Origin: JAOUEA01 sp963790335
GTDB lineage: Bacteria; Actinomycetota; UBA4738; HRBIN12
Reading direction: 5' to 3'
Length of the DNA: 64,000 nt
Assembly (NCBI GenBank): GCA_963790335.1
Contig: CAWBOB010000006.1
Coordinates: 140,396 to 204,395, forward strand
The translations under genes and the position numbers were made by a program. This document shows, in pieces, positions 54,977 through 63,539 of this stretch (its first letter is position 1; every line of letters begins with the position of its first letter). The notes beneath the pieces were generated by a model that was not told where the DNA came from, did not search any database, and worked only from the letters and a program-made list of their open reading frames with translations.

Positions 54977-55894
54977 TCAGAGGAGGCCGTTCGCGGCGAG
55001 GAATCGCTCCGCAACCGTTTCCACTTCCTGCCCGTCGATCACGACCTGTCCGACGAGCTCGGTCACCGTGTCGCTGGAGAGTCGAGCGCTCACCGCGTCG
55101 AGCAGTCGCCGCACCTCGTCGTTCAACTTCTCGGTGCGGATCACGGGCGTGATGTTCTCCGCGTCCTGGAGGTCCCGGTCGTCGAGGAGCGGGATGAACC
55201 CGTTCGCCTCGATGCTCGGATCCGTCGAGAACATCAAGCCGATCTGCACCTCGTCGTTCGTGAGTGCAGCGACGGTCTGCGGTCCGCCGGCGTCGAGCGG
55301 CACGAAGTCGTCGAAGAGGATCCCGTAGACGTCACGTAGGCCCAGTAGGCAGAAGGGCCGGAGGGGACACTCGGGTGGTGCGCCCACCGTCAGCCGGTCG
55401 GCGACGGGGGCGAGGGAGCTCAGCGTGGTCAGGTTGAACTCCTGTGCCGTCTTCGCGTTCGCCACGAACTGATTCGTGTCCTCGGCCGGCGACGGCGTGA
55501 GCACCGTGATGGCTTCCGGCTCGAGGCGCTCGCCGACCTGCCTCGCGACAGCGGCCGGATCGCTCGACGACTGCCCGCCGGGGTCGAGGAACAGCAGCAG
55601 TGACGAGAGGTACTCGGGCTTCAGATCGATCTGGCCCGACTCCAACGCGCTCTGTGAGACTTCGCGAGACCTCAGCTCGAACGCTCGCTCGATCGTGTAC
55701 CCGGCGTGCTCCAGGACCTGCGCGAACATCTCCGCGACGAGCTGGTTCTCGGTGAACGCGCCGGAGACCCCTACGACGATCGTGCTCGCGCCGGTCGGAC
55801 CCCTGGGGCCCGCCGGGTTCTCGTTGATGCACCCTGCCGGAAGGATGGTCGCCGCGACGACGGCCGCGAACAGGACGAAGCCGGGACGCCTCAC
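54977..55894 (-). CDS. OpuAC/ProX-type substrate-binding lipoprotein (quaternary-amine family)
   Basis: This 305-residue protein starts with a lipoprotein signal whose lipobox is LPAGC (Cys22). The mature domain follows the glycine-betaine/choline-binding family (GVSGAFTENQLVAEMFAQVLEHAGYTIER, LKPEYLSSLLLFLDP, ALTNDEVQIGLMFSTDPSIEANGFIPLLDD). No permease or ATPase gene is adjacent. Its GTG overlaps the stop of the upstream cyclase gene (GTGA), so the two are co-translated. It may serve as a sensor subunit rather than a transporter part. Confidence 0.87.
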   Translation of the reverse strand: MRRPGFVLFAAVVAATILPAGCINENPAGPRGPTGASTIVVGVSGAFTENQLVAEMFAQVLEHAGYTIERAFELRSREVSQSALESGQIDLKPEYLSSLLLFLDPGGQSSSDPAAVARQVGERLEPEAITVLTPSPAEDTNQFVANAKTAQEFNLTTLSSLAPVADRLTVGAPPECPLRPFCLLGLRDVYGILFDDFVPLDAGGPQTVAALTNDEVQIGLMFSTDPSIEANGFIPLLDDRDLQDAENITPVIRTEKLNDEVRRLLDAVSARLSSDTVTELVGQVVIDGQEVETVAERFLAANGLL

Positions 55895-57222
55895 GTCGAC
55901 GGCGCCTCGATCGGGATGCTCGAGGCGCGACCGAGCAGCGCGCGCGCGGGCGTCCTTCCTTTGCCTTTGAGGTCCAAGATCCGGCCGGGCCCGAACTCGT
56001 ATCGATCCTCGAGTTGTACGGCTGTCGTCTCCGACACCAGAACCTCACCCGGCTCCGCCTGCTCTTCCAGCCTGCTCGCGACGTTCACGGTGTCGCCCCA
56101 CAGGTCGTAGGCGAACTTCCTGCGCCCGATCACGCCGGCGGCCGCGGGCCCGCTGGCGACACCACCGTGGATGACGACCCGGTCGCCCGAGGGCCATCGG
56201 ACCGCATCGGTTTCCCCCATGACGTCGACGGCCATCGCGACGGCGGCTCCCGCGGGATCGGCGATCGGGACCGGCGCGCCGGCGACGGCCATGTACGCAT
56301 CGCCGATCGTCTTCACCTTCTCGAGACCGTGCCGGTCGGCGATCTCGTCGAAGCGGCTGAACAGCTCGTCCAGAGCCTGGGCGAACTCATCCGGCGACGA
56401 GCGAGCGGCCTGCTGGGTCGATCCGACCGCGTCGATGAAGATCACCGTCACCTGCTCGAACGCCTGCGCGATGCGTCGGCCCGGCATGATCTTGAGCTGG
56501 TCGACGACGACCCGCGGCAGGACGTTCAGGAGCAGCCCATCCGATCGCTGGCGCTCCTGGTCGAGCTGACGCTCCTGCAGGAACAGGGTTCGGGTGAACC
56601 GCTCCATGCGGTGAGCAGCCAGGCCGCCGAGGAACCCGAACGAAACGAGATAGAGCGTCGCCAGCACTCCGCTCACCGGCGCGACGAACCGAGTGGTGAA
56701 GGCGTACGGCAGGTACGCGCCGATGCCGATCAGCGTGATCAACAGGACGAGGACGAACCGCAGCCGCAACAGCGTGTAGGTGAATGCGGTGATCAGGATG
56801 ACGCCGACGTACCCGTACTCCGCGGGCAACGTCAGGATCCTCGAGGTGTAGAACACCCACGAGACCATCGTTGCCGTCGCGATCGCGACCACGACCCACT
56901 CCCAGATCCGGCCGAAGAAGGGCGTGAACGTGAGCCCGAGGCCGATGAGCAGCATCGGGATGAACACACCCCACCGCATGATCCTGTCGAGCCGCAGTTC
57001 GGACACGGCCAGGATGTAAGGGCGCAGGAGCAGACCCCACGAGATCCAGAGGACGATCCCGACCACGAAGGCGAAGCGGATGTTCCCCAGCTGGTGCTGG
57101 AATCGATCAGCACGGAACGCCGACTCGAGCGCCGGATCGCGGAACCGCAGCCGCAAGCGATCGAGACCGAACCGCCCTGGGGACGGCTTCGGAACGGTCG
57201 TCGCTGGGTCGATCCCGTCCAT
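55891..57222 (-). CDS. six-TM class III adenylate/guanylate cyclase
   Basis: This 443-residue membrane protein has six hydrophobic helices between about residues 45 and 210, then a coiled linker (ERQLDQERQRSDGLLLNVLP) and a class III catalytic domain. Catalytic features are intact: metal Asp in IFIDAVGST and KVKTIGDAYM, and transition-state residues in YDLWGDTVNVASRLE. It makes a cyclic nucleotide in response to a membrane or external cue. A 28-bp perfect palindrome lies 21 bp upstream. The binding lipoprotein is translationally coupled downstream. Confidence 0.9.
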   Translation of the reverse strand: MDGIDPATTVPKPSPGRFGLDRLRLRFRDPALESAFRADRFQHQLGNIRFAFVVGIVLWISWGLLLRPYILAVSELRLDRIMRWGVFIPMLLIGLGLTFTPFFGRIWEWVVVAIATATMVSWVFYTSRILTLPAEYGYVGVILITAFTYTLLRLRFVLVLLITLIGIGAYLPYAFTTRFVAPVSGVLATLYLVSFGFLGGLAAHRMERFTRTLFLQERQLDQERQRSDGLLLNVLPRVVVDQLKIMPGRRIAQAFEQVTVIFIDAVGSTQQAARSSPDEFAQALDELFSRFDEIADRHGLEKVKTIGDAYMAVAGAPVPIADPAGAAVAMAVDVMGETDAVRWPSGDRVVIHGGVASGPAAAGVIGRRKFAYDLWGDTVNVASRLEEQAEPGEVLVSETTAVQLEDRYEFGPGRILDLKGKGRTPARALLGRASSIPIEAPST

Positions 57223-57242
57223 CGCTCCACCTCGTCGTTGGG

Positions 57243-57270
57243 TCTCGGCCTCGAGGCCTCGAGGCCGAGA
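57243..57270. repeat. 28-bp perfect palindrome upstream of the cyclase operon
   Basis: TCTCGGCCTCGAGG (57243-57256) is followed immediately by its exact reverse complement (57257-57270), with no spacer. It lies 21 bp upstream of the cyclase start codon, where an operator or a 5'-UTR cruciform/hairpin could act. Confidence 0.8.
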
Positions 57271-57623
57271 GAAGCGAGGCTACCGATATCCGGACGGCGT
57301 GCCGAGCGGAACGGTCTCCGGGACGTCGCGTGGATGCGGGAGGGCCGTCGTCGCTGAGCAGCGTCTGCACGAAGCACGCGGTGTTGGCGGCGGCGGGTGA
57401 CGTCTGGTGGCTCGGCAACGATCGACGCGTTGCTGTGCAGCCCCTGGCGGCACAAGGTCGCCGGGCGTGAGTACTTGCTCTCGCCGATGCGTTCGAGGCT
57501 TCCCATCTGCCCGACACGTACCGCACCTCCGTCGCCGCCCCGCCCCTGCCGGCTGATCGCCGACATCGCGAGAGCACGACGTCATCACGTCCCCCGGTGT
57601 GGGACGATGGCCTTCCTGCGCCG
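57271..57623. other. intergenic region without recognised gene
   Basis: 353 bp between divergent cyclase and glmU genes. It should hold the promoters for both. Frames on either strand are Arg/Ser-rich shadows. I see no RNA gene or convincing -35/-10 pair. Confidence 0.5.
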
Positions 57624-59087
57624 ATGGCCCTCGACCCCTACGAACCTGGACGACGACGGTTGGCCGAGACCACGAAACGGACCCCGCGTTCACTCGCCCT
57701 GGTGGTGCTCGCCGCGGGCAAGGGCAAGCGGCTGAAGTCCGCCACTCCCAAGGTGCTGCATCCTCTGTGCGGGCGTGCCGTGCTCTGGCACGTGGTCCAG
57801 ACCGGTCTCGCCGCGAAGCCCTCGAAGGTGGTGGTCGTGATCGCCCCCGGCGCCGACGAGGTGCGCGCCGAGGTCGCATCGTGGAAGCTCACGCCGAAAC
57901 CGGTGTTCGTGGAGCAGCCGACGCCGCGTGGCACCGCCGACGCGGTCGAGGTGGCCCGGCGAGCGATCGGCCGTGTCGACGAGGTGCTCGTCGCCAACGG
58001 CGACTTCGACCCTGTCGAGCCGGCATCGGTGGCCGCGCTGGTGCGCGCCCACCGGCGTTCGGGCGCCACCGCGTCGCTGCTCACCACGGTCGTCGAGGAC
58101 CCCGGGTCGTACGGACGCGTGGTCCGCGATCACCGAGGCCGGTTCGTCGAGATCGACGAGGACGGCAACGCACCCGCAGGAAGCAGGGAAGTGGGAACGA
58201 ACTGGATCGTCTTCTCGCGACGCGCGCTGCTCGAGGCGCTTCCGCTGGTCGACGACCGCACGAAGCAGCGCGAGCGCTACCTCAACCGCGTGTACCCGAT
58301 CCTGCGTGAGCGAGGCGGCACGATCACGGCCGTGCCCGCCGACACGGGTGGCGTCATGGGCGTGAACTCGCGCGCGGGACTCGCGGGCCTCGAGCGCCTC
58401 GTGCGCGAGCGCGTGAACGCGCGTCACATGAACGACGGCGTGACCCTCGTGGACCCGAACGCCACCTACATCGACGTCGACGTGCAGATCGGCGCCGACT
58501 CGGTGATCTATCCCAACACCTTCCTCGAGCGCGGAACGCGGATCGGCCGGGCGTGCGGCATCGGCCCGTCGGTCGCGATGAGCGATTCAGAGATCGGCGA
58601 CGGATCCGTCGTTCGGTTCTCGGTCGTCGAAGGTGCTCGTGTGGGCCGCGGGTGCGAGGTCGGACCCTTCGCCCGTCTGCGACAGGGCGCCGAGCTCGAC
58701 GACGGCGCCCAGGTCGGCAACTACGTCGAGATGAAGGCATCGACGCTCGGCCGCGGCGCGAAGGCCAAGCACCTCACGTACCTCGGCAACGCCGAGATCG
58801 GCGAGGGTGCCAACATCGGCGCCGGCACGATCACCGTGAACTACGACGGGTACGAGAAGCACACGACGACGGTCGGCTCCGGAGCCCGGATCGGGTCGGA
58901 TACGATGCTCGTGGCGCCGGTGCACGTCGGTCGCGACGCCAACACCGCCGCCGGATCGGTCATCACGAAGGACGTGCCCGACGGCGCGCTCGCGGTCGAG
59001 CGCGGCGAGCAGCGAACGGTCGAGGGGTACCGGCAACGCAAGGACGCCGAACATCGCCGACGACGGCGACCGACGAAGCAGGCATAG
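57624..59087 (+). CDS. glmU: bifunctional GlcNAc-1-P uridyltransferase / glucosamine-1-P acetyltransferase
   Basis: GlmU makes UDP-GlcNAc, the precursor of peptidoglycan. The 487-residue protein has the uridyltransferase loop LAAGKGKRLKSATPKVLHPL, the metal-site ANGDFDPVE (in place of the usual GDVPL), GTNWIVFSRRALLEALPLV, and the left-handed beta-helix with acetyltransferase residues in KAKHLTYLGNAEIGEGANIGAGTITVNYDG. ATG 57624 is used; a GTG at 57597 is also in frame. prs starts 13 nt downstream. Confidence 0.95.
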   Translation: MALDPYEPGRRRLAETTKRTPRSLALVVLAAGKGKRLKSATPKVLHPLCGRAVLWHVVQTGLAAKPSKVVVVIAPGADEVRAEVASWKLTPKPVFVEQPTPRGTADAVEVARRAIGRVDEVLVANGDFDPVEPASVAALVRAHRRSGATASLLTTVVEDPGSYGRVVRDHRGRFVEIDEDGNAPAGSREVGTNWIVFSRRALLEALPLVDDRTKQRERYLNRVYPILRERGGTITAVPADTGGVMGVNSRAGLAGLERLVRERVNARHMNDGVTLVDPNATYIDVDVQIGADSVIYPNTFLERGTRIGRACGIGPSVAMSDSEIGDGSVVRFSVVEGARVGRGCEVGPFARLRQGAELDDGAQVGNYVEMKASTLGRGAKAKHLTYLGNAEIGEGANIGAGTITVNYDGYEKHTTTVGSGARIGSDTMLVAPVHVGRDANTAAGSVITKDVPDGALAVERGEQRTVEGYRQRKDAEHRRRRRPTKQA

Positions 59088-59100
59088 GGGGAGCGGGGCC

Positions 59101-60081
59101 GTGGAGATCATCACCAAGAAGCGGATGATGCTGTTCACCGGCACCATCCACCCGGCGCTCGGACACGAGATCGCCGATTGCCTGAGCATCCCGGTGAGCG
59201 AGTCGGAGCTTCGCCGGTTCGCATCGGGCGAGATCTACTTCCGGGCCAAGGAGAGCGTGCGTGGCGCCGACGTGTTCGTGGTGCAGACCCACTACGAGCC
59301 GGTGAACGAAGCGATCGTGGAGCAGCTCCTCATGATCGACGCCATGAAGCGCGCGTCGGCCAAGCGCATCACCGCGGTGATCCCGTACTACGGCTACTCG
59401 CGGCAGGATCACAAGGCGCTGTCGCGCGAGCCCATCAGCGCCAAGCTCGTGGCCGACCTGCTTTCCACGGCAGGGGCCGATCGCGTGATCAGCGTCGACC
59501 TGCACTCGGGACAGATCCAGGGGTACTTCGATTCGCCGTTCGATCACCTCACCGCGTTGCCCATCCTGTCGAACCACTTCTCCGATCAGCTCGGGCTGCA
59601 CGGCGACGACCTCGTCGTCGTCGCCCCCGACGCGGGGCGCATCAAGACGTCGGAGAAGCTCCGCGAGTACCTGCACGCCGACCTGGCGTTCCTGTACAAG
59701 CGGCGCAGCCGGCACGAGGCGCACAAGATCGAGGAGATGGCGGTCGTCGGCGAGGTGGAAGGCCGCCCGTGCGTGATCGTCGACGACATGATCGACACGG
59801 CGTCGACGATCTCCGCCGGCGTGCACGTGCTCGCTGAGATGGGCGCGGGCCCGATCTACGTCGGCGCGACCCACGGCATCTTCAGCGGCAAGGCCCGGCA
59901 GTTGCTCGAGGAAGCCCCGATCGAGCAAGTCGTCGTCACGAACACCCTGCCGATCCCCGAGGAGCGCCAGTTCGACAAGCTCCGGGTGCTGTCGATCGCA
60001 CCGCTGATCGCGAGTGGTCTTCGTGCCGTGTTCGAAGACTCGAGCGTCAGCGAGATCTTCGGCGGTGCCAACCAGGTCTAG
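59101..60081 (+). CDS. prs: ribose-phosphate pyrophosphokinase
   Basis: This enzyme makes PRPP for nucleotide, histidine and tryptophan synthesis. The 326-residue protein shows SESELRRFASGEIYFRAKES, the pyrophosphate loop YYGYSRQDHK, VISVDLHSGQIQGYF, and the PRPP-binding signature VIVDDMIDTASTISAG. It starts with GTG after GGGGGAGCGGGG and is coupled to glmU, as in most actinobacteria. Confidence 0.96.
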   Translation: MEIITKKRMMLFTGTIHPALGHEIADCLSIPVSESELRRFASGEIYFRAKESVRGADVFVVQTHYEPVNEAIVEQLLMIDAMKRASAKRITAVIPYYGYSRQDHKALSREPISAKLVADLLSTAGADRVISVDLHSGQIQGYFDSPFDHLTALPILSNHFSDQLGLHGDDLVVVAPDAGRIKTSEKLREYLHADLAFLYKRRSRHEAHKIEEMAVVGEVEGRPCVIVDDMIDTASTISAGVHVLAEMGAGPIYVGATHGIFSGKARQLLEEAPIEQVVVTNTLPIPEERQFDKLRVLSIAPLIASGLRAVFEDSSVSEIFGGANQV

Positions 60082-60097
60082 TCTGGCATGGACTAGT
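60077..60097. repeat. CTAG dyad, copy 3
   Basis: CTAGTCT (60078-60084), 5 bp, then GGACTAG (60090-60096): the same core and spacing as at 23111 and 46648 with one mismatched pair. It overlaps the prs stop codon (TAG, 60079-60081) and lies in the 23-bp gap to a convergent gene. Confidence 0.72.
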
Positions 60098-60104
60098 GGG
60101 CGAG

Positions 60105-62111
60105 CTACGGCCAACTGACGGAACCGACGTGATTTCCGTCGTATGACACACCGCCCCCACCCGAACCAGGCAGCTCGACGATCCACAGCCGAGCGTCGTC
60201 GCCGTCCGCCGTTGCCGACGGCATCCATCTCCCGTACCAACGCCCTTCCGAAGCGACGTCAACCTGGTCCACCGACGTGTCGGTGAGGAGGAAGACGAGC
60301 GCATCGTACGGCCGATCGGGGAAGGGGAGCACGATGGGCTCGTCGAGCGATGGCTGCGCGAACGTCTGCACTCGGCCGCCGACATCCACCCGCAATCCTC
60401 GCCGGTCGGAGAGCTGTTCGACACGCCAGCTGTCGGACGCTCCTGTAGCGATGGTGCTGCCACCTAGCTCCACCCACGGCAGCTGTCGAGATCCATCCAT
60501 CGACCACGGGAGGACCACGACGCCGTTCCCGTCCGAGAAGACGATCGAGCCATCTTCGAGGTCGTCGACGGGGAGGACGCACCCGATAGCAGCCCTCCAT
60601 GAGCCTGGCCCCTGTTGGCACATCCCGCGTTGCGTCACGCCGTTGCTTCGCTCGAAGCGAACCTCGCTGAGGGGGGCTGGAGCGATCGCGACCGCAAACG
60701 TCAAGCCCGAGTGGGACCAGATCCTTACGTGCGCCTCGTTGCTCGGCAACGTGTCAGCGCACCACGGTGCGAAGTCGGATCGGCCCGCGTCGAAGTCGAC
60801 GCATGGCTGGCCGGCACGCCCGTACATGCTTAGTGTCCATGGGACCGGCCCAGACCCTTGCATCGTAGACGCGTTGGCGGATACCCGCGGATCCGGCGAC
60901 GAGTCCTCCGGTGAGGTTGCATCCAGGCCGAGCGGGATCGCGGTCGCCTGGACGTCGCTGCCGTTCGAGGCGAAGAACAGATCGAAAGGGTACTCCAGGC
61001 TCGCGGGTAGTGGAACCACTGTCGCCGGGATCGGGGGAGTGCCTTCCTCGAGGCGCAGCTCGACGCCCGTCGCTTCCTTGGTCACGGCGCCGAAGGTCGG
61101 GTCGCCGCCCGCCTGCTCGATCGGGGTCGCGTCCGGCACGGTGAAGTCCCCCGTTCCGGCCCCGCCTTCCGAGCTGACGAGATGCAGTTCGACGTTGGCG
61201 TTGGCTCCTCCGCTGGTCGACGGGCGGAGTTCGAGGCGCCAGGGCCCCGCCGCGTTCTCACCGGCTGCGATCACGTAGCCGGGCGTCTCGTCTGCAGGTC
61301 GAGCGAGACGCGTGTCGTCGAGCCGCATCCCGTTCGCGATGTCGAACAGGGAACGGCGCACCTCATCGGACGTGTCGGGACCGAAGCCGATCCACGCGAC
61401 GTACGGGTAGTCGCCGACCTGGAAGCGGACGTAATGGCCGGAGCCGCAGGGACCGTCTGTGACAGCTCCCTCATCGAACGCCACGGGCCACGAAGGAAGG
61501 TTCGCTCCGCCGCCGCCGGGCTGCAGGGCGGGCATGTCGATCGCCACCTCGAGCATCGCGGCACCGCTCGCGAGCTCGACGCCGCTCTGAAGACACGGCG
61601 AGACGCCCAGGCCGGGATCGCTGCGGGAGAGCAACAGCATCGGCACCGGAACCGGTGCGGTCGCGGGCTCGGGGCTCGACGAGGTGCTTTCGCACACCTC
61701 CGGCTGCGGCTCGGTGTTGCCGGGGGCCGCAGTGGCAGTGCACGAAACGCCCGTCGACGACGAGGTGGTGGCCACCCCAGCTCCCAGTGGCAGCTGGTTC
61801 ACCAGGTACCAATCGCTCGGGCTCGTGATGGTGACCGTCTCGATCGTCGCGGTTCGTTCGAAGACCTGGTAGCGATCGGAGCGATCGCCTCCAGGGACAC
61901 GGCCGTCGTCCGAGCCGAAGTCGATCGCGCGGAGGCCGGCGAACGACACCAGGGCGACCGCGGCGACGGTGAAGGCGCCCATGGTCGCCACGGCGGCCTG
62001 ACGGCGACGGCTGCGCGTCCGCACGGTCTCGGGCAGGCGAGGGGCGACACCGCCTACCGAGGAGGCCTTGTGGTCGAGCATCTCCCGGAGTTCGCGTTCG
62101 ACGTCGTTCAT
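60105..62111 (-). CDS. large single-TM protein partnered with an ECF sigma factor (anti-sigma-like)
   Basis: This 668-residue protein has a 40-residue cytoplasmic tail (MNDVERELREMLDHKASSV), a basic stop (TRSRRRQ), one TM helix (about residues 40-62), and a very large external part. The external part is rich in Gly/Pro/Ser/Thr with at least eight cysteines and repeated beta-type segments. Its ATG overlaps the sigma-factor stop. The layout suits a membrane anti-sigma or sensor, but no zinc-binding ASD motif is visible and I know no family for the external domain. Confidence 0.75.
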   Translation of the reverse strand: MNDVERELREMLDHKASSVGGVAPRLPETVRTRSRRRQAAVATMGAFTVAAVALVSFAGLRAIDFGSDDGRVPGGDRSDRYQVFERTATIETVTITSPSDWYLVNQLPLGAGVATTSSSTGVSCTATAAPGNTEPQPEVCESTSSSPEPATAPVPVPMLLLSRSDPGLGVSPCLQSGVELASGAAMLEVAIDMPALQPGGGGANLPSWPVAFDEGAVTDGPCGSGHYVRFQVGDYPYVAWIGFGPDTSDEVRRSLFDIANGMRLDDTRLARPADETPGYVIAAGENAAGPWRLELRPSTSGGANANVELHLVSSEGGAGTGDFTVPDATPIEQAGGDPTFGAVTKEATGVELRLEEGTPPIPATVVPLPASLEYPFDLFFASNGSDVQATAIPLGLDATSPEDSSPDPRVSANASTMQGSGPVPWTLSMYGRAGQPCVDFDAGRSDFAPWCADTLPSNEAHVRIWSHSGLTFAVAIAPAPLSEVRFERSNGVTQRGMCQQGPGSWRAAIGCVLPVDDLEDGSIVFSDGNGVVVLPWSMDGSRQLPWVELGGSTIATGASDSWRVEQLSDRRGLRVDVGGRVQTFAQPSLDEPIVLPFPDRPYDALVFLLTDTSVDQVDVASEGRWYGRWMPSATADGDDARLWIVELPGSGGGGVSYDGNHVGSVSWP

Positions 62112-62641
62112 GCGTCCTCACCTCTGATCAGCTCACGGAGCGTCTCGCTTCCTCGGGCAACCAACGACTTCACGGCGGCGACCGAGCAGCCGAGCACCTC
62201 GGCCGCGTCGCGCTCTGACAGGTCCTCGTAGTAGCGCAGCACGAGCGCGGCACGCTGGCGGGCCGGCAACCGGCCGAGCGCTCGCCACATGTCCTGGCGT
62301 GCGTCGACGTCGGGCTGCGACGAGACGCGACCAGCGGAGGCGGCGCCCTCGCGGGCGAGCCACGCTCGCTCCAGACGGCGCCGCCGCAATCCCGACGTAT
62401 GCAGGTTCACGATCGCCCGCCGGAAGTACGACTCGAACGCGTCGGGCTGACGCAGATGCCGGAAGCGTCCGACGCAGCGCACGAAGGCATCTTGCGCGAG
62501 GTCTTCGGCCTCGGTGCGATCGCCTGTCAGTAGGAACGAGAGCCGTACCCCCGCGCCGATGTGGCGCGCATAGAGCTCGTCGATGCCGCCCTCGATCGCC
62601 TCGGCGGGTCCTTCGACGCTCACCCGTATCCCTTCAGCCAT
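62108..62641 (-). CDS. ECF-type RNA polymerase sigma factor (SigE family)
   Basis: This 177-residue sigma-70 member has region 2 (LYARHIGAGVRLSFLLTGDRTEAEDLAQDAFVRC) and region 4 (RLPARQRAALVLRYYEDLSERDAAEVLGCSVAAVKSLVARG), typical of actinobacterial SigE-like ECFs. ATG 62641 is used. The stop overlaps the next gene by ATGA, so the sigma factor and its putative membrane partner are co-translated. It is divergent from rplY. Confidence 0.92.
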   Translation of the reverse strand: MAEGIRVSVEGPAEAIEGGIDELYARHIGAGVRLSFLLTGDRTEAEDLAQDAFVRCVGRFRHLRQPDAFESYFRRAIVNLHTSGLRRRRLERAWLAREGAASAGRVSSQPDVDARQDMWRALGRLPARQRAALVLRYYEDLSERDAAEVLGCSVAAVKSLVARGSETLRELIRGEDA

Positions 62642-62787
62642 GTCACCGATGAAGACGCACGACCCGTCCCGAAGGTATCGCTCGGCCGGGGAGGAGCCGG
62701 GCATCGCTGCCGCTGGCCTGGGGATTCGGGTACCATCGCCGGGTTCCTTGCACCGCCTTTCCACGACCTCGAAGGGCCCATCTCGCC

Positions 62788-63516
62788 ATGGAAACGAAGC
62801 TCACCGCCGAACGGCGTACCGATGCCGGCAAGGGCGTCGCCCGCAAGCTTCGAGCTGCAGGCAAGATCCCGGCGGTGCTCTACGGCCAGGGTCTCGACAC
62901 GACGCCGCTCACGGTCGACTCCCGTGAGCTCGGCCACCTGCTGCACGGCAGTGCGGGCGCCAACGTGCTCGTCGACCTCGTCGTCGACGGCGAAGCGCAC
63001 CTCGCGATCCCGCGCGAGATCCAGCGCGACCGTATCCACTCGACGTTCGTGCACGTCGACTTCCTCGCGGTGAGCCGCACCGAGACGATCACGGTGAATG
63101 TGCCGGTGCACGAGACCGGCGAGGCGGCCGGCGTGAAGGAGGGCGGCGTGGTCGAACATCACCTCCGCGAGGTGCAGATCGAGTGCCTGCCGCAGAACGT
63201 GCCCGACGAGATCGTCATCGACATCAGCGACGTGGAGCTCGGCGACATGATCCACGTGAGCGACCTGGTGGCGCCGACCGGCGTCACGATCCTGTCGAAC
63301 CCCGAGGACGCCGTGCTCTCGGTGGTCACGCCGGCTGCGCTCCGCGTCGAGGCCGACCTGTCGGTTCCCGGCGAGGAAGGCGTGGAAGCGCCCGCTGCCG
63401 AGGCCGAAGGCGAAGGCGAGGAGGCCGCCGCCGAGGGCGAGGCTGCCGAAGGCGAGGCCGCGCCCGACGGCGAAGGCGCATCGACACCCGAGGGCGACGA
63501 GGGCGGCGAGGGCTAG
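62788..63516 (+). CDS. rplY: 50S ribosomal protein L25/general stress protein Ctc
   Basis: This 242-residue CTC-type L25 binds 5S rRNA. The N-terminal L25 fold reads ERRTDAGKGVARKLRAAGKIPAVLYGQG, the second beta domain continues to about residue 190, and the C-terminus is a long acidic Ala/Glu/Gly tail, as in many high-GC Gram-positives. A TACCAT box at 62731-62736 is a plausible -10 with a leader of about 45 nt. pth follows 23 nt downstream. Confidence 0.95.
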   Translation: METKLTAERRTDAGKGVARKLRAAGKIPAVLYGQGLDTTPLTVDSRELGHLLHGSAGANVLVDLVVDGEAHLAIPREIQRDRIHSTFVHVDFLAVSRTETITVNVPVHETGEAAGVKEGGVVEHHLREVQIECLPQNVPDEIVIDISDVELGDMIHVSDLVAPTGVTILSNPEDAVLSVVTPAALRVEADLSVPGEEGVEAPAAEAEGEGEEAAAEGEAAEGEAAPDGEGASTPEGDEGGEG

Positions 63517-63539
63517 CACCGCGCCGTCGCCGGCCGCTC

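Noticed and set aside
57280..57577. Possible minus-strand small gene upstream of the cyclase
   Set aside because: The frame is Ser/Arg/Thr-rich, lacks a ribosome-binding site and shows no conserved-looking motif.
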